Shown: positions 15,958 to 23,942, counted from the stretch's first letter. The stretch is 34,527 bases of DNA from Actinomycetota bacterium (GCA_030840335.1 JAUZFR010000074.1:1-34527), one strand, 5' to 3'. Notes: generated by a model from the letters alone, not told the origin. A program made the numbers and translations.

Positions 15958-16560
15958 CTAAGAAGCTGCGGCGATTACCCGGTCGGTCGCTCGCGTGAGA
16001 GCTGCGGACGCGGCGATTGGATCACCGGCGTAGCCGCCGGTCATCGCGCCATCACGAGCGAGCAGGAACTCGTCTGCCGCGTCGCCAGGCATCCTGTGTC
16101 CGAGGTCCTGGAACAACTCGGCAAGAAACCCGGTCAGCCATTCACGGTGCCGAAGCACGACGGACCGCACCGGATGATTTGACTCGGCAAACTCTGTTGC
16201 GGCGTTGAGAAACGCGTCGCCGCGGAAATCCGGGCGGGCGATATCGGCGACGACCGCACTCACGATCGCCCGCAGCGCGAGCTCGGGCATGGGGTTGGCC
16301 TCGGCGAGAGCCTCGAGCTTCGCGACCTCGGCGAGATGGCGACCCTCGATGTACTGGAGAATGAGGCGATCTTTCGAACCGTAGTGCTTGTAGAAGGTCG
16401 CTTTGGTGACGCTCGACTCACTGATCAGTCGGTCAATGCCGACTGAACGGATGCCATCGCCGTAAAACAACACATCTGCGGTCTCGAGAATGCGAATTTT
16501 CGCACCCGGAGCACGCTGGGCGGTCGGTTCAAGATTGACGTCATTTACTACGACCGTCAC
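15958..16560 (-). CDS. TetR-family transcriptional regulator
   Basis: 200 residues from GTG 16560, preferred because GAGGAG lies 7 nt upstream. ATG 16581 would add seven residues and has a weaker site (GAGGAC). The N-terminal helix-turn-helix is typical: KIRILETADVLFYGDGIRSV, then GIDRLISESSVTKATFYKHYGSKDRLI. The rest is an all-helical ligand-binding and dimerisation domain of unknown specificity. A 32-bp near-perfect palindrome and a TATATT -10 box about 230 nt upstream (16782-16821) suggest autoregulation. Targets could include the membrane protein next to it or the M16 gene across the gap. Confidence 0.9.
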   Translation of the reverse strand: MTVVVNDVNLEPTAQRAPGAKIRILETADVLFYGDGIRSVGIDRLISESSVTKATFYKHYGSKDRLILQYIEGRHLAEVAKLEALAEANPMPELALRAIVSAVVADIARPDFRGDAFLNAATEFAESNHPVRSVVLRHREWLTGFLAELFQDLGHRMPGDAADEFLLARDGAMTGGYAGDPIAASAALTRATDRVIAAAS

Positions 16561-16615
16561 AGCGCGGCTCCTCACGGGCATTGCGGCTAGGTGTCCTCAA
16601 GCCGTTGGGGTGCTA

Positions 16616-16672
16616 CCCGAGCGGGGGGACTCGGGGTTAGTGCACCGACGCTTCATCGGGATCCACGTCGGT
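16616..16672 (-). promoter_or_regulatory. Stem-loops in the long leader of the TetR gene
   Basis: Two perfect stems lie between the TetR start and its likely promoter: CCCGAG/CTCGGG (16616-16621 with 16630-16635) and ACCGACG/CGTCGGT (16644-16650 with 16666-16672). If transcription starts in the palindrome at 16782-16813, the leader is over 200 nt, long for this gene-dense genome. No convincing small ORF was seen in it. Confidence 0.35.
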
Positions 16673-16781
16673 TTGCCTACGACCAGGGAAGATCGTGTGC
16701 GTTCAATCGCCTTCTGGGTAAGCGGCGATGTCCTTCTATTTAGTTAGCAGGCTTCGGGTGCCTGAATAGAACAGTACCATA

Positions 16782-16845
16782 GGAGGACAGACAGACTCGT
16801 CTGTTTGTCCTCCAAAATATACCCCAAAACGAGGGCCGAAGTGAA
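16782..16845 (-). promoter_or_regulatory. TetR-type operator palindrome with overlapping promoter
   Basis: Arms 16782-16796 (GGAGGACAGACAGAC) and 16799-16813 are reverse complements at 14 of 15 positions around a 2-nt centre, a form typical of TetR-family operators. On the minus strand TATATT (16821-16816) with TTCACT (16845-16840) at 18-bp spacing makes a good sigma-70-type promoter whose start point falls inside the palindrome. Repression of the tetR gene by its product is the simplest reading. Confidence 0.6.
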
Positions 16846-16901
16846 ATCGTTTCGTTTTGTTGGGAGCGGCGCTTAACGGCGTTCTGACGTAGGCTCTTCC
16901 G

Positions 16902-18263
16902 GTGATCAACGGAGCCGTCGCCCTGCCCCTCGACCTCGCAGAACTGTCGTTTACGGCATCTGGAGACTCACTGATCCGGCGCAGTGTTCTGCCGAGCGGC
17001 GTGCGCATCCTCAGCGAATCCGTACCCGGAGCGCGCAGCGCGACCATCGGATACTGGGTCGCCGTCGGCTCGCGTGACGAAGTGCCGGAGACGTTCGGCT
17101 CAACCCACTTTCTCGAGCATTTGCTCTTCAAGGGCACGACCACGCGTTCGGCCCTTGATATCGCCGTCAGCTTCGACTCCGTCGGCGGCGAGCACAACGC
17201 GATGACCGCCAAGGAGTACACCTGCTACTACGCAAAGGTGCAGGATCGCGACCTCCCGATGGCCGTCGACGTCATTGCCGACATGCTGACGTCATCCGTG
17301 CTCGACAAAGAGGAATTCGAAACCGAACGCGGCGTCATCCTTGAAGAGCTCGCCATGGCGGATGACGACCCTGCCGACGTCACCAGCGAGCGGTTCTTCG
17401 AGGCGGTTCTGGGCGATCATCCACTCGGGCGGCCGATTGGCGGAAGCCCGGAGACGATCAACGCCGTCTCCCGTGATGCGGTGTGGAGGCACTATCGCGC
17501 CAACTATCGCGCCCAGGATCTCGTAGTGACGGTTGCCGGCGCCGTGGATCACGACCAGCTGGTCGCCGATGTCACGGCGGCGCTCGTTCGCGCGAACTGG
17601 AATCTCAACGCCGAAGCCGCCCCGGTCGCGCGTCGCGATGCGACGGGCGAAGTCATCGAACGCGGGAGCGCTCTGACGATCGTGCATCGCCCGATCGAGC
17701 AGGCGAACGTCCTCGTCGGCGTGCCCGGCCTCGCTGCAGCCGACCCGCGTCGCTCCACGCTCACGGTTCTGAACTCGATTCTCGGGGGAGGGATGTCGAG
17801 CCGCCTGTTCCAGGAGATCCGGGAGCGGCGCGGCCTCGCGTACTCCGTCTACTCCTTCTCGCCGAGCTACTCGGATGCTGGCCTGTTCGGAATCTATGCG
17901 GGCTGCTCGCCATCGAAAGTCACCCAGGTCACCGAACTGATGCTGAGCGAGTTCCGTCGCATCGGCATGGATGGCGTGACTCCAGAGGAGATGCGGCGCG
18001 CATCCGGTCAATTGAGCGGTGCATCCGCCCTTGCTCTGGAGGATTCGGACACCCGGATGTCCCGGCTCGGCCGCAGCGAGATCACGCTCGGTGAGTTCGT
18101 GGACCTCGACGAGTCACTGCGCCGCATTGCCCTCGTGACCGAATCCGGCGTGCGCGAGCTCGCCGAAGAACTTGCCGCCCGACCGCTGTCGATCGCTGCC
18201 GTTGGCACGGTCGCTGATGACGCCTTCACTGGCCTGGCAGAGTCGCCGGCACCCGTTCTTTAA
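16902..18263 (+). CDS. M16-family zinc metallopeptidase (mitochondrial processing peptidase-like)
   Basis: 453 residues. It carries the inverted zinc motif HxxEH (H69-F-L-E72-H73 in STHFLEHLLFKG) and the distal glutamate 76 residues on (E149 in RGVILEELAMADDD), so the site is complete. The C-terminal half has the second M16 domain (LNSILGGGMSSRLFQEIRER, RGLAYSVYSF). In actinobacteria this gene usually follows pnp directly; here 5.2 kb separate them. A TAGGCT box (16890-16895) ends 6 nt before GTG 16902, so the message is probably leaderless. No signal peptide, hence a cytoplasmic peptidase; the substrate is not known. Confidence 0.93.
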   Translation: MINGAVALPLDLAELSFTASGDSLIRRSVLPSGVRILSESVPGARSATIGYWVAVGSRDEVPETFGSTHFLEHLLFKGTTTRSALDIAVSFDSVGGEHNAMTAKEYTCYYAKVQDRDLPMAVDVIADMLTSSVLDKEEFETERGVILEELAMADDDPADVTSERFFEAVLGDHPLGRPIGGSPETINAVSRDAVWRHYRANYRAQDLVVTVAGAVDHDQLVADVTAALVRANWNLNAEAAPVARRDATGEVIERGSALTIVHRPIEQANVLVGVPGLAAADPRRSTLTVLNSILGGGMSSRLFQEIRERRGLAYSVYSFSPSYSDAGLFGIYAGCSPSKVTQVTELMLSEFRRIGMDGVTPEEMRRASGQLSGASALALEDSDTRMSRLGRSEITLGEFVDLDESLRRIALVTESGVRELAEELAARPLSIAAVGTVADDAFTGLAESPAPVL

Positions 18264-18301
18264 AGCGACTGTTTTCCCAGAAACGAAGCGAGTAACGATC
18301 C

Positions 18302-18904
18302 ATGAGTCACTACCTCTACCTTGTGCGTCACGGCGAGCAGCAGGACGCCGAATATGGCCTCCCCGACGGCCCGCTGTCCGAGCGAGGAAAGCGACAGGCG
18401 CACGCGATCGCCGAACGCCTGAGCGGCGTGCCCTTCACAGGTGCGTGGCATTCACCGCTGACCCGTGCTGAAGACACCGCACGCATCATGACCGAGCGGA
18501 TGCCCGCACTCGAGTCCCAGCCGAGCGCGCTGCTGATGGATTGCATCCCGAGCGGCCCGACCGCCGACATGCCTCACGGATTCGACCACTACTTCGGTGG
18601 GATCACTCCCGAGCAGATCGAGGCCGGCGAGGCCCAAATGACGGACGCGATCGCTGAGTGGCTCACGCCTGCGCTCGACGACCGCCACGACCTGCTGATC
18701 ACCCACAACTTCGTCATCGGCTGGTTCGTGCGTGAGACCTTTGGTGCTGCTCCGTGGCGCTGGATGGGCGTCAACCAGGCGAACTGCGGACTCACAATCA
18801 TCCGGGTGCGGTCTTCGAAGCCGCCCGTGCTGATCACGCACAACGACTTGGGCCACCTTCCTGCCGAACTGCGCACCGGCCTGCCGGTAAACCAGCCCTA
18901 CTGA
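18302..18904 (+). CDS. Histidine phosphatase superfamily (phosphoglycerate mutase-like) protein
   Basis: 200 residues. The phospho-acceptor motif is LVRHGE (H10), followed by GPLSERGKRQAHAIAERL and SPLTRAEDTARI; the second catalytic His is in DLLITHNFVIGWFV. The family removes or transfers phosphate through a phosphohistidine. The substrate is unknown and a true glycolytic mutase is unlikely because the protein is short and lacks its loops. It starts 38 nt after the M16 gene and may be co-transcribed with it. Confidence 0.88.
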   Translation: MSHYLYLVRHGEQQDAEYGLPDGPLSERGKRQAHAIAERLSGVPFTGAWHSPLTRAEDTARIMTERMPALESQPSALLMDCIPSGPTADMPHGFDHYFGGITPEQIEAGEAQMTDAIAEWLTPALDDRHDLLITHNFVIGWFVRETFGAAPWRWMGVNQANCGLTIIRVRSSKPPVLITHNDLGHLPAELRTGLPVNQPY

Positions 18905-18910
18905 CGGGGT

Positions 18911-18951
18911 TTGCGCCGCTAATTGCTGCCTGGCGAACCAATTGCGGGTGG
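18911..18951. repeat. Short imperfect direct repeat between convergent genes
   Basis: TAATTGCTGCCTGGCGAACC and CAATTGCGGGTGGGCGAACG follow each other and agree at 14 of 20 positions. The first half, CGCTAATTGCTGCC, also resembles CGCAAATGGCTGCC inside the inverted repeat at 877-925. It may be a decayed member of a dispersed intergenic family. Confidence 0.3.
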
Positions 18952-18990
18952 GCGAACGTGCGCAGACGGTTCGTGCATGCGCAGTCACCG

Positions 18991-19482
18991 CTAGCTAAGG
19001 GGCTTCGCAAACCACGTGGTCGCGTTGCGATTGTCGTTGTAAGCGTCGATCTCGATATATCCGTTCGAGCGATAGAGCCCGTCCGCGGCAATGAGGCTCG
19101 CGTGGGTGTCGAGCACGAGTTCCTGCGCGCCGAAATCCATGGCGCGACGCTCGAGCTCAGCGAGCAGTACGTGGCCGATGCCGAGGCCGCGCATGTGAGG
19201 CTGCAGCCAGACGTGTTTCACTTCGAACCGCACGAGGCCTCTTACGCCCGACGGCACCCGTCGGATCCCGCCGCATCCGACATCCGCCGGTTCGCCGGCG
19301 AGATCCACGTCTTCCACGATCAGGAAGACACCGTCGGGTGACTGGAACGCGTCGCTCCCCGCGTACGCCGGTCGATACGTGCCCATCGACGTCGGAAAGT
19401 TTTCCGCCCGGTCGGCAAAGTACTCACGGAGAAGGGTCTGGGCGGCCTCTCCGGCCACGGAAACCTCGCGAAAGCTGACCAT
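18991..19482 (-). CDS. GNAT-family N-acetyltransferase
   Basis: 163 residues. The acetyl-CoA binding region is VKHVWLQPHMRGLGIGHVLL (motif A with RGLGIG), followed by LELDTHAS-like LVLDTHASLIAADGLYRSNGYIEI (motif B with the usual Y-x-x-x-G-Y/F). An upstream strand reads GVFLIVEDVDLAGEPADVGCGGIRRV. The acceptor substrate is unknown. A TAGGCT box (19494-19489) lies 6 nt before ATG 19482. Divergent from dapB; convergent with the phosphatase gene. Confidence 0.88.
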   Translation of the reverse strand: MVSFREVSVAGEAAQTLLREYFADRAENFPTSMGTYRPAYAGSDAFQSPDGVFLIVEDVDLAGEPADVGCGGIRRVPSGVRGLVRFEVKHVWLQPHMRGLGIGHVLLAELERRAMDFGAQELVLDTHASLIAADGLYRSNGYIEIDAYNDNRNATTWFAKPLS

Positions 19483-19488
19483 GCATCC

Positions 19489-19527
19489 AGCCTAGGACGA
19501 ATGCCAAAACCCGCCGGTTGGTAGATT
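19489..19527. promoter_or_regulatory. Back-to-back leaderless promoters of the GNAT and dapB genes
   Basis: TAGGCT on the minus strand (19494-19489) is 6 nt from ATG 19482; TAGATT on the plus strand (19522-19527) is 6 nt from ATG 19534. The gap between the two start codons is only 51 bp, so the -35 regions must overlap. Confidence 0.6.
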
Positions 19528-19533
19528 GGGCGG

Positions 19534-20280
19534 ATGACAACAAAGGTCGCCGTCGTCGGCGCAACCGGCAAGATGGGCCAGCTGGCATCTCAGATCATCG
19601 AGTCGGCAAACGATCTCGAACTGTTCGCGCAGATCGACTCGAAAGGCGAACTGTCCGACATGCTCGGCGCCGATATCGCCCTGGACGTCACCCTCCCGGC
19701 CGTCAGCCAGGGAGTCGTCGAGTACGCGGTCGCCAACGGCATCAATGTGCTGGTTGGCACGTCGGGCTGGTCCAGCGAGCGTATCGCCGCCCTCGAGCGT
19801 ACGATCACCGGAAACCTGAGTGTCGGGGTCATCATCGTTCCGAACTTCTCGATCGGGTCGGTGCTCGCGACATCCTTCGCTGCCATGGCAGCCCGTTTCT
19901 ATGACTCGATCGAGATCATCGAGGCGCACCACGCATCCAAGCTCGATTCACCGTCGGGCACCGCGGTGCGCACCGCCGAACTGATCGGCAACGCCCGGGT
20001 CGACCTCGGTCCGGTCATCGCGCCTCACGCAGACCAGCGCGCCCGGGGCCAGCAGGTGTCGAGCGTGCCCATCCACTCTCTCCGAATGCAGGGTGTCGTC
20101 GCCAAGCAGGACGTCATTTTCGGCGGAAATGGGGAAGTGCTCACGCTCAGTCACGAGACGCTCGCTCCCGCCGCATATGAGCAAGGGATTCTCCTTGCCC
20201 TTCGGGCGGCGAAAACCGCGCAAGGCGTCATCGTCGGTCTCGACAAGCTGATCGATTTCGGGGCGAGTTCCGCCTCGTGA
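19534..20280 (+). CDS. dapB: 4-hydroxy-tetrahydrodipicolinate reductase
   Basis: 248 residues. It reduces hydroxytetrahydrodipicolinate with NAD(P)H in the lysine and diaminopimelate pathway, which feeds peptidoglycan. The N-terminal Rossmann motif is VVGATGKMGQ, with VGTSGWSSE and NFSIGSVLA. The catalytic region is EIIEAHHASKLDSPSGTA, containing the His pair, Lys and the SGTA loop. Normal length for the family. Leaderless start after TAGATT. A TPR-like membrane protein gene overlaps its stop by 4 nt. dapA, often nearby in actinobacteria, is not in the window. Confidence 0.97.
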   Translation: MTTKVAVVGATGKMGQLASQIIESANDLELFAQIDSKGELSDMLGADIALDVTLPAVSQGVVEYAVANGINVLVGTSGWSSERIAALERTITGNLSVGVIIVPNFSIGSVLATSFAAMAARFYDSIEIIEAHHASKLDSPSGTAVRTAELIGNARVDLGPVIAPHADQRARGQQVSSVPIHSLRMQGVVAKQDVIFGGNGEVLTLSHETLAPAAYEQGILLALRAAKTAQGVIVGLDKLIDFGASSAS

Positions 20281-20720
20281 AAAACCGCGTGGCCGTTGTG
20301 GTGATGGCGGTGTTGCTGGCGCTGTACCTGGCGGTGACCGTGCAGCGCGCGATCCTGCTCATCCTGACGCCAGTGCCGGTTGCACGCATCGAGGGTGTCG
20401 CGCTCATCGTGCTGCCGATCATTGGGGCATGGGCCCTGATCGCGGAGCTCGTGTTCGGAATGCGTGCGCAGCGGCTTCTGCGCCGGATGACCGAACTCGG
20501 CGCGCTGCCGGTCGACGACATGCCGCATCGTCCGAGCGGTCGCGTCGACCGCGAAGCCGCCGATCGCGAGTTTCCGAAGTACCAGGCCGAAGTCGAGGAG
20601 AATCCGGGCGACTGGAAGTCGTGGTTCCGGCTTGCGCTCGCGTACGACGCGAGTGGCGATCGACGTCGGGCGCGCTGGGCGACGCGGCGGGCCATCCGAC
20701 TGGAGCGCGTCAGTTCCTGA
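20277..20720 (+). CDS. Membrane protein with a TPR-like C-terminus
   Basis: 147 residues from GTG 20277, which overlaps the dapB stop (GTGA), so translation is coupled. Two transmembrane helices (about 5-27 and 41-62) are followed by a basic cytoplasmic segment. A single TPR-like repeat (GDWKSWFRLALAYDASGDRRRARWATRRAIRLE) ends the protein. Small TPR proteins of this kind commonly follow dapB in related genomes, as I recall. Function unknown. Its last 11 bp overlap the 3' end of the convergent epimerase gene. Confidence 0.75.
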   Translation: MKNRVAVVVMAVLLALYLAVTVQRAILLILTPVPVARIEGVALIVLPIIGAWALIAELVFGMRAQRLLRRMTELGALPVDDMPHRPSGRVDREAADREFPKYQAEVEENPGDWKSWFRLALAYDASGDRRRARWATRRAIRLERVSS

Positions 20721-21651
20721 GCATCGCGTCGATTGCCTGCTCGACGGTGCGGTGCTCGTGCACGAACCCGTCGGCGACCAGGCGGTCGGGCAGCACCTTC
20801 TCACTCAGGAGCAGCAGCTCGCGCCCCGCATCCCCGAGAAAGCCGCTGATGACGCGATCGGGGATTACGAGGTTGTACCAACGGTGCAGCGCCCTGGCGA
20901 GATATGAGGTCACGCGATCCGAGGTTGCGGGCGTCGGACCGGTGAGGTTGACCGGCCCGCTGAGCGAACTCGTCAGAAGGTGACGGATGGCGGCCGCCTC
21001 ATCGTGCAGGCTGATCCACGGCCAGTGCTGGCCACCGGTGCCAAAACGGGATCCGAAACCGAGATTGGTGAGCGGGATTAGCGGCGTGAACGCGCCGCCC
21101 CTGCCCACGACGAGGCCGGTGCGGAAGGTGACGACCCGGGTCTTCTCCGGCGCGAGATGCGCCGCTGACTCCCACGCGTCGACCAGATCGGGCAGGAACC
21201 CCTCGCCCTTCTTTGAGGCCTCGGTGAGGCGCTCAGCGGGCCGGTCGCCGTAGAAACCCACCGCGGATGCATTCAGGAACACCGACGGGGGCGCGGCGGC
21301 CATGGCCATTGCCTGTGTCAGGGTCTGAGTGGCACTGATCCGCGACTCGAGAATCTCCCGCTTGTAGCCGGGTGTCCAGGGGATCCGTCCCGTCGACGCA
21401 CCGGACAGGTTGATCACCGCATCCACCGATTCGAGAACGCCGTAGTCGATCATTCGTGACGCCGGAGCCCAGTGGTATTCGGAGTCGCCGGTCGGTTTGG
21501 ACCTAACCAGTTTGTGCACCGTATGCCCGTCGACCTCGAGCTGGCGAACCAGCTCCGTGCCGATGAAGCCGGATGCGCCCGAGACGAGAACCCGCAGCTT
21601 AGGGCGCTCCTTGAGCACCCGCGGAACGGACGGGCGTTCGACGCGAGCCAC
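20710..21651 (-). CDS. TIGR01777-family NAD-dependent epimerase/dehydratase
   Basis: 313 residues. The nucleotide-binding loop is VLVSGASGFIGTELVRQL (GxxGxxG). NLSGAS, RISATQTL, NASAVGFYGDR, TFRTGLVVGRGGAFTPL and WISLHDEAAAI are hallmarks of the YfcH/TIGR01777 group, and the end (RELLLLSEKVLPDRLVADGFVH) matches the DUF1731 C-terminal domain. The physiological substrate of this group is not established. Its GTG start overlaps the OsmC stop by one base (TAGTG), so it is the last gene of the minus-strand operon. Confidence 0.9.
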   Translation of the reverse strand: MARVERPSVPRVLKERPKLRVLVSGASGFIGTELVRQLEVDGHTVHKLVRSKPTGDSEYHWAPASRMIDYGVLESVDAVINLSGASTGRIPWTPGYKREILESRISATQTLTQAMAMAAAPPSVFLNASAVGFYGDRPAERLTEASKKGEGFLPDLVDAWESAAHLAPEKTRVVTFRTGLVVGRGGAFTPLIPLTNLGFGSRFGTGGQHWPWISLHDEAAAIRHLLTSSLSGPVNLTGPTPATSDRVTSYLARALHRWYNLVIPDRVISGFLGDAGRELLLLSEKVLPDRLVADGFVHEHRTVEQAIDAMLRN

Positions 21652-22076
21652 TACGCGAGGCTGGCTTCAAGGGTGATGGGGATCCCGGCCAATGCCTGCG
21701 AAACCGGGCAATTTGCCTTTGACTCTTCGGCGAGGCGCTCGAACTCCTCTTCGGTGATTCCGGCAACCTTTGCGCTGACGAGAAGGTGGCTTCCCTTGAT
21801 ACCTTCGCCGGGCACGAAAGTCACGGCGGCCGTCACCTGGATGCTCTCCGGCGGGGTGCCGTTCCTGGCGAGAGCGCCCGAGAACGCCATCGAGTAGCAG
21901 GCCGAGTGCGCCGCACCCAGCAGCTCCTCGGGGTTGGTCTTTCCGACCTCACCGACGGATCGCGCTTGCCACGAGACGGGGAATTCCGCGGCATCCGAAG
22001 AGTCGAGGGATGTCGTGCCGGATCCGCTCAGCAGATCGCCGAACCAGAGAGTGGTTGCTTCGCTCGTCAGGGCCAT
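21651..22076 (-). CDS. OsmC/Ohr-family peroxiredoxin-like protein
   Basis: 141 residues. The two reactive cysteines of the family are present: AAHSACYSMAFS and KANCPVSQAL, with the substrate-proximal sequence TNPEELLGAAH. Such proteins reduce organic hydroperoxides through a Cys-Cys pair; the OsmC-type C-terminus (ITLEASLA) fits OsmC better than Ohr. ATG 22076 has AAGGA 6-7 nt upstream, and TAGGCT (22109-22104) could be an internal promoter giving a leader of about 20 nt. Fourth of the same-strand run thioredoxin, DUF4395, OsmC, epimerase. Confidence 0.92.
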   Translation of the reverse strand: MALTSEATTLWFGDLLSGSGTTSLDSSDAAEFPVSWQARSVGEVGKTNPEELLGAAHSACYSMAFSGALARNGTPPESIQVTAAVTFVPGEGIKGSHLLVSAKVAGITEEEFERLAEESKANCPVSQALAGIPITLEASLA

Positions 22077-22134
22077 GAGATTCCTTCTGTTGGGGGAATC
22101 TCCAGCCTACGGGGGCGACGCGGCCCGGGAAAGA

Positions 22135-22611
22135 TCAGGCCGCTGCTGTCGTGTTTCGGTTTCGACCGAGCACACCGGCGCGCACCAGAAACAGGTAGAT
22201 CTGGCAACCGAGGCAGAACGCGAAAACGGAATTCAGGAACGCGGCAATGAACGCGAGGGCTGCCGAAATCGGAAGCGCGAGGGGCACGCCGAACAGGAAC
22301 ACGATCAAGCCGACAACTGTGACAAAGAGACCAACACCCTGCGCGAACGTCGGGGGGATTGGGTCTTCGAGCTCGGTCGGCGGCTTCAGGCGAGGGCGCA
22401 CCAGCTTGCGGAAGAGCAGCCCATACGGGTGCTTCTGGATGCCCGCGAACGTGCCCCACGCGAATACGAGAGTGATGAGCGCGAAGATGATGAACGCTGC
22501 GGTGTAGAGGCCGCTCAGCGAGAGGGCGATCACGGCGAGCAGCAGCACCGCCGTGATTCCCGCGCCAAAGCGGGGACCTCGCGGGTCAATGCCTTTTTGA
22601 CTGGTAGCCAT
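22135..22611 (-). CDS. DUF4395 membrane protein with intramembrane CxxC
   Basis: 158 residues from ATG 22611 (AAGGA 6 nt upstream). Four transmembrane helices: ITAVLLLAVIALSLSGLYTA, AFIIFALITLVFAWGTF, FAQGVGLFVTVVGLIVFLFG and ALAFIAAFLNSVFAFCLGCQIYLFL. The last holds C133-x2-C136, the conserved feature of DUF4395. Such genes are regularly next to a thioredoxin-like gene, as here (11 nt gap), so the pair may move electrons across or within the membrane. The partner substrate is not known. Confidence 0.88.
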   Translation of the reverse strand: MATSQKGIDPRGPRFGAGITAVLLLAVIALSLSGLYTAAFIIFALITLVFAWGTFAGIQKHPYGLLFRKLVRPRLKPPTELEDPIPPTFAQGVGLFVTVVGLIVFLFGVPLALPISAALAFIAAFLNSVFAFCLGCQIYLFLVRAGVLGRNRNTTAAA

Positions 22612-22622
22612 TCGTGGTCCTT

Positions 22623-23042
22623 TCAGGCAACAAGGATGAGTTCGAGGGCGGCCCGCACATCGGCGATGCGAGGCGCTCCGCCGATTCGGGCGCGGATGAC
22701 TCCGGCTGCGTCGAGGATCAGCGTCGTAGGCGTCTGCAGCACATTGAATTGCGCGGCAAGATCGGGGCGGTGGGTGAGGTCGAGGTCGACGTGAGCGACG
22801 CCATCCGTAGTTTTGGCGATCTCGCCGAGGATGCGCCGGGTCGGAACGCACGGCGCGCAAACTTCGGTGGAGAACTGCAGAAGGGTTGCTCGACCATTGA
22901 TCGGCACTTCGGGGATGCTGACGGCTTCGGGCTTCGTGGTGACGACGCGAACTCGACCGGTGCGCGCGCGCCAGACCAGGCCGAGAACCGTGGATACCGC
23001 CACGAGCGCGACGAGGATCGCGAGTGTGCCGCCCGGGTTCAT
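22623..23042 (-). CDS. Membrane-anchored thioredoxin-like protein
   Basis: 139 residues from ATG 23042; TATTGT (23054-23049) ends 6 nt upstream, so a leaderless start is likely and longer in-frame versions are rejected. One N-terminal transmembrane helix (GTLAILVALVAVSTVLGLVW), then a thioredoxin domain with the active site C62-A-P-C65 (FSTEVCAPCVPTRRIL) and the cis-Pro strand (LQTPTTLILDAAG). The CAPC site differs from the usual CGPC. First gene of the redox operon; DUF4395 follows immediately. It is divergent from thyX. Confidence 0.88.
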   Translation of the reverse strand: MNPGGTLAILVALVAVSTVLGLVWRARTGRVRVVTTKPEAVSIPEVPINGRATLLQFSTEVCAPCVPTRRILGEIAKTTDGVAHVDLDLTHRPDLAAQFNVLQTPTTLILDAAGVIRARIGGAPRIADVRAALELILVA

Positions 23043-23144
23043 TCGTTCACAATATTCGGCGCGCAAAGGCCAAAACCAAGTGTGACCGGATGTTACGAGC
23101 TCCCGGTCGGGCGTGGCAGGCATCCGGAGGTCGGAGGTCGCGGC

Positions 23145-23150
23145 TAGGGT
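23145..23150 (+). promoter_or_regulatory. -10 box TAGGGT of leaderless thyX
   Basis: TAGGGT ends 7 nt before GTG 23158 (GAAAACC between). This decides the start in favour of 23158 over the longer in-frame start at 23113. Confidence 0.6.
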
Positions 23151-23157
23151 GAAAACC

Positions 23158-23901
23158 GTGCCTGACGAGATAGCCCCCGCAGAGATCCAGTTCCGTTCCG
23201 ATGTCACCGTCGAACTCGTTCGTTCGAGTGCCTCTGACTCCGATGTGTTGTTCGCGGCACGGGTTTCGACGCAGGGCGAACAAACGCTTGAATCTGCCCA
23301 GGATGACAACCTCGATACGACCCGCAGCAAGGGGCTCATCAACTACCTGATGCGCGATCGCCACGGGTCGCCGTTCGAGCACAACTCGATGACGTTCTAC
23401 GTGCAGGCGCCCATCTTCGTGTTCCGCGAGTTCATGCGCCACCGCATTGCGTCGTACAACGAAGAGAGCGGCCGCTACCGCGAGTTGAATCCTGTCTTCT
23501 ATGTGCCGGGGCCCGACCGAAATCTGGTTCAGGTCGGAAAGGCCGGTGCGTACGACTTCCTTCCCGGCACGCCCGAGCAGACGGCTCTCGTGACCTCAGA
23601 GGTTCGTGCCGTGTGCGAGCACGCGTACGCGTCGTACCAGCGCATGCTCGAGGCCGGTGTCGCGCGCGAGGTCGCGCGAGTGGTGCTCCCTGTGACGATC
23701 TACTCGTCGATGTACGTCACCATGAACGCCCGATCGCTGATGAACTTCCTGAGCCTGCGCACCAAGCGCGAGGGCACTCACTTCCCGTCGTTTCCGCAGC
23801 GCGAGATCGAGATGGTCGCCGAGAAGATGGAAGCCTTCTGGGACGACCTCATGCCCCTCACCAGCGCAGCCTTCAACGGCAATGGCCGAGTAGCCCCCTA
23901 G
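23158..23901 (+). CDS. thyX: FAD-dependent thymidylate synthase
   Basis: 247 residues. It methylates dUMP to dTMP using FADH2 and methylene-tetrahydrofolate. The ThyX motif RHRxxSxNExSxRY is intact (RHRIASYNEESGRYRELN). SPFEHNSMTFYVQAPIFVFREFMRHR precedes it and ARVVLPVTIYSSMYVTMNARSLMNFLSLR follows. The start is set by the TAGGGT box 7 nt upstream. In many actinobacteria thyX is followed by dapA; here an inverted-repeat element and a nuclease-like gene follow instead. Confidence 0.97.
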   Translation: MPDEIAPAEIQFRSDVTVELVRSSASDSDVLFAARVSTQGEQTLESAQDDNLDTTRSKGLINYLMRDRHGSPFEHNSMTFYVQAPIFVFREFMRHRIASYNEESGRYRELNPVFYVPGPDRNLVQVGKAGAYDFLPGTPEQTALVTSEVRAVCEHAYASYQRMLEAGVAREVARVVLPVTIYSSMYVTMNARSLMNFLSLRTKREGTHFPSFPQREIEMVAEKMEAFWDDLMPLTSAAFNGNGRVAP

Positions 23902-23942
23902 CCTCCCGCCGGCTCCCGCCGCCGGCTGCTGCCCCGCAGTTA

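Noticed and set aside
16490-16747. 85-codon plus-strand frame in the tetR upstream region
   Set aside because: It begins inside the TetR gene on the opposite strand, has no ribosome site and no meaningful protein features.
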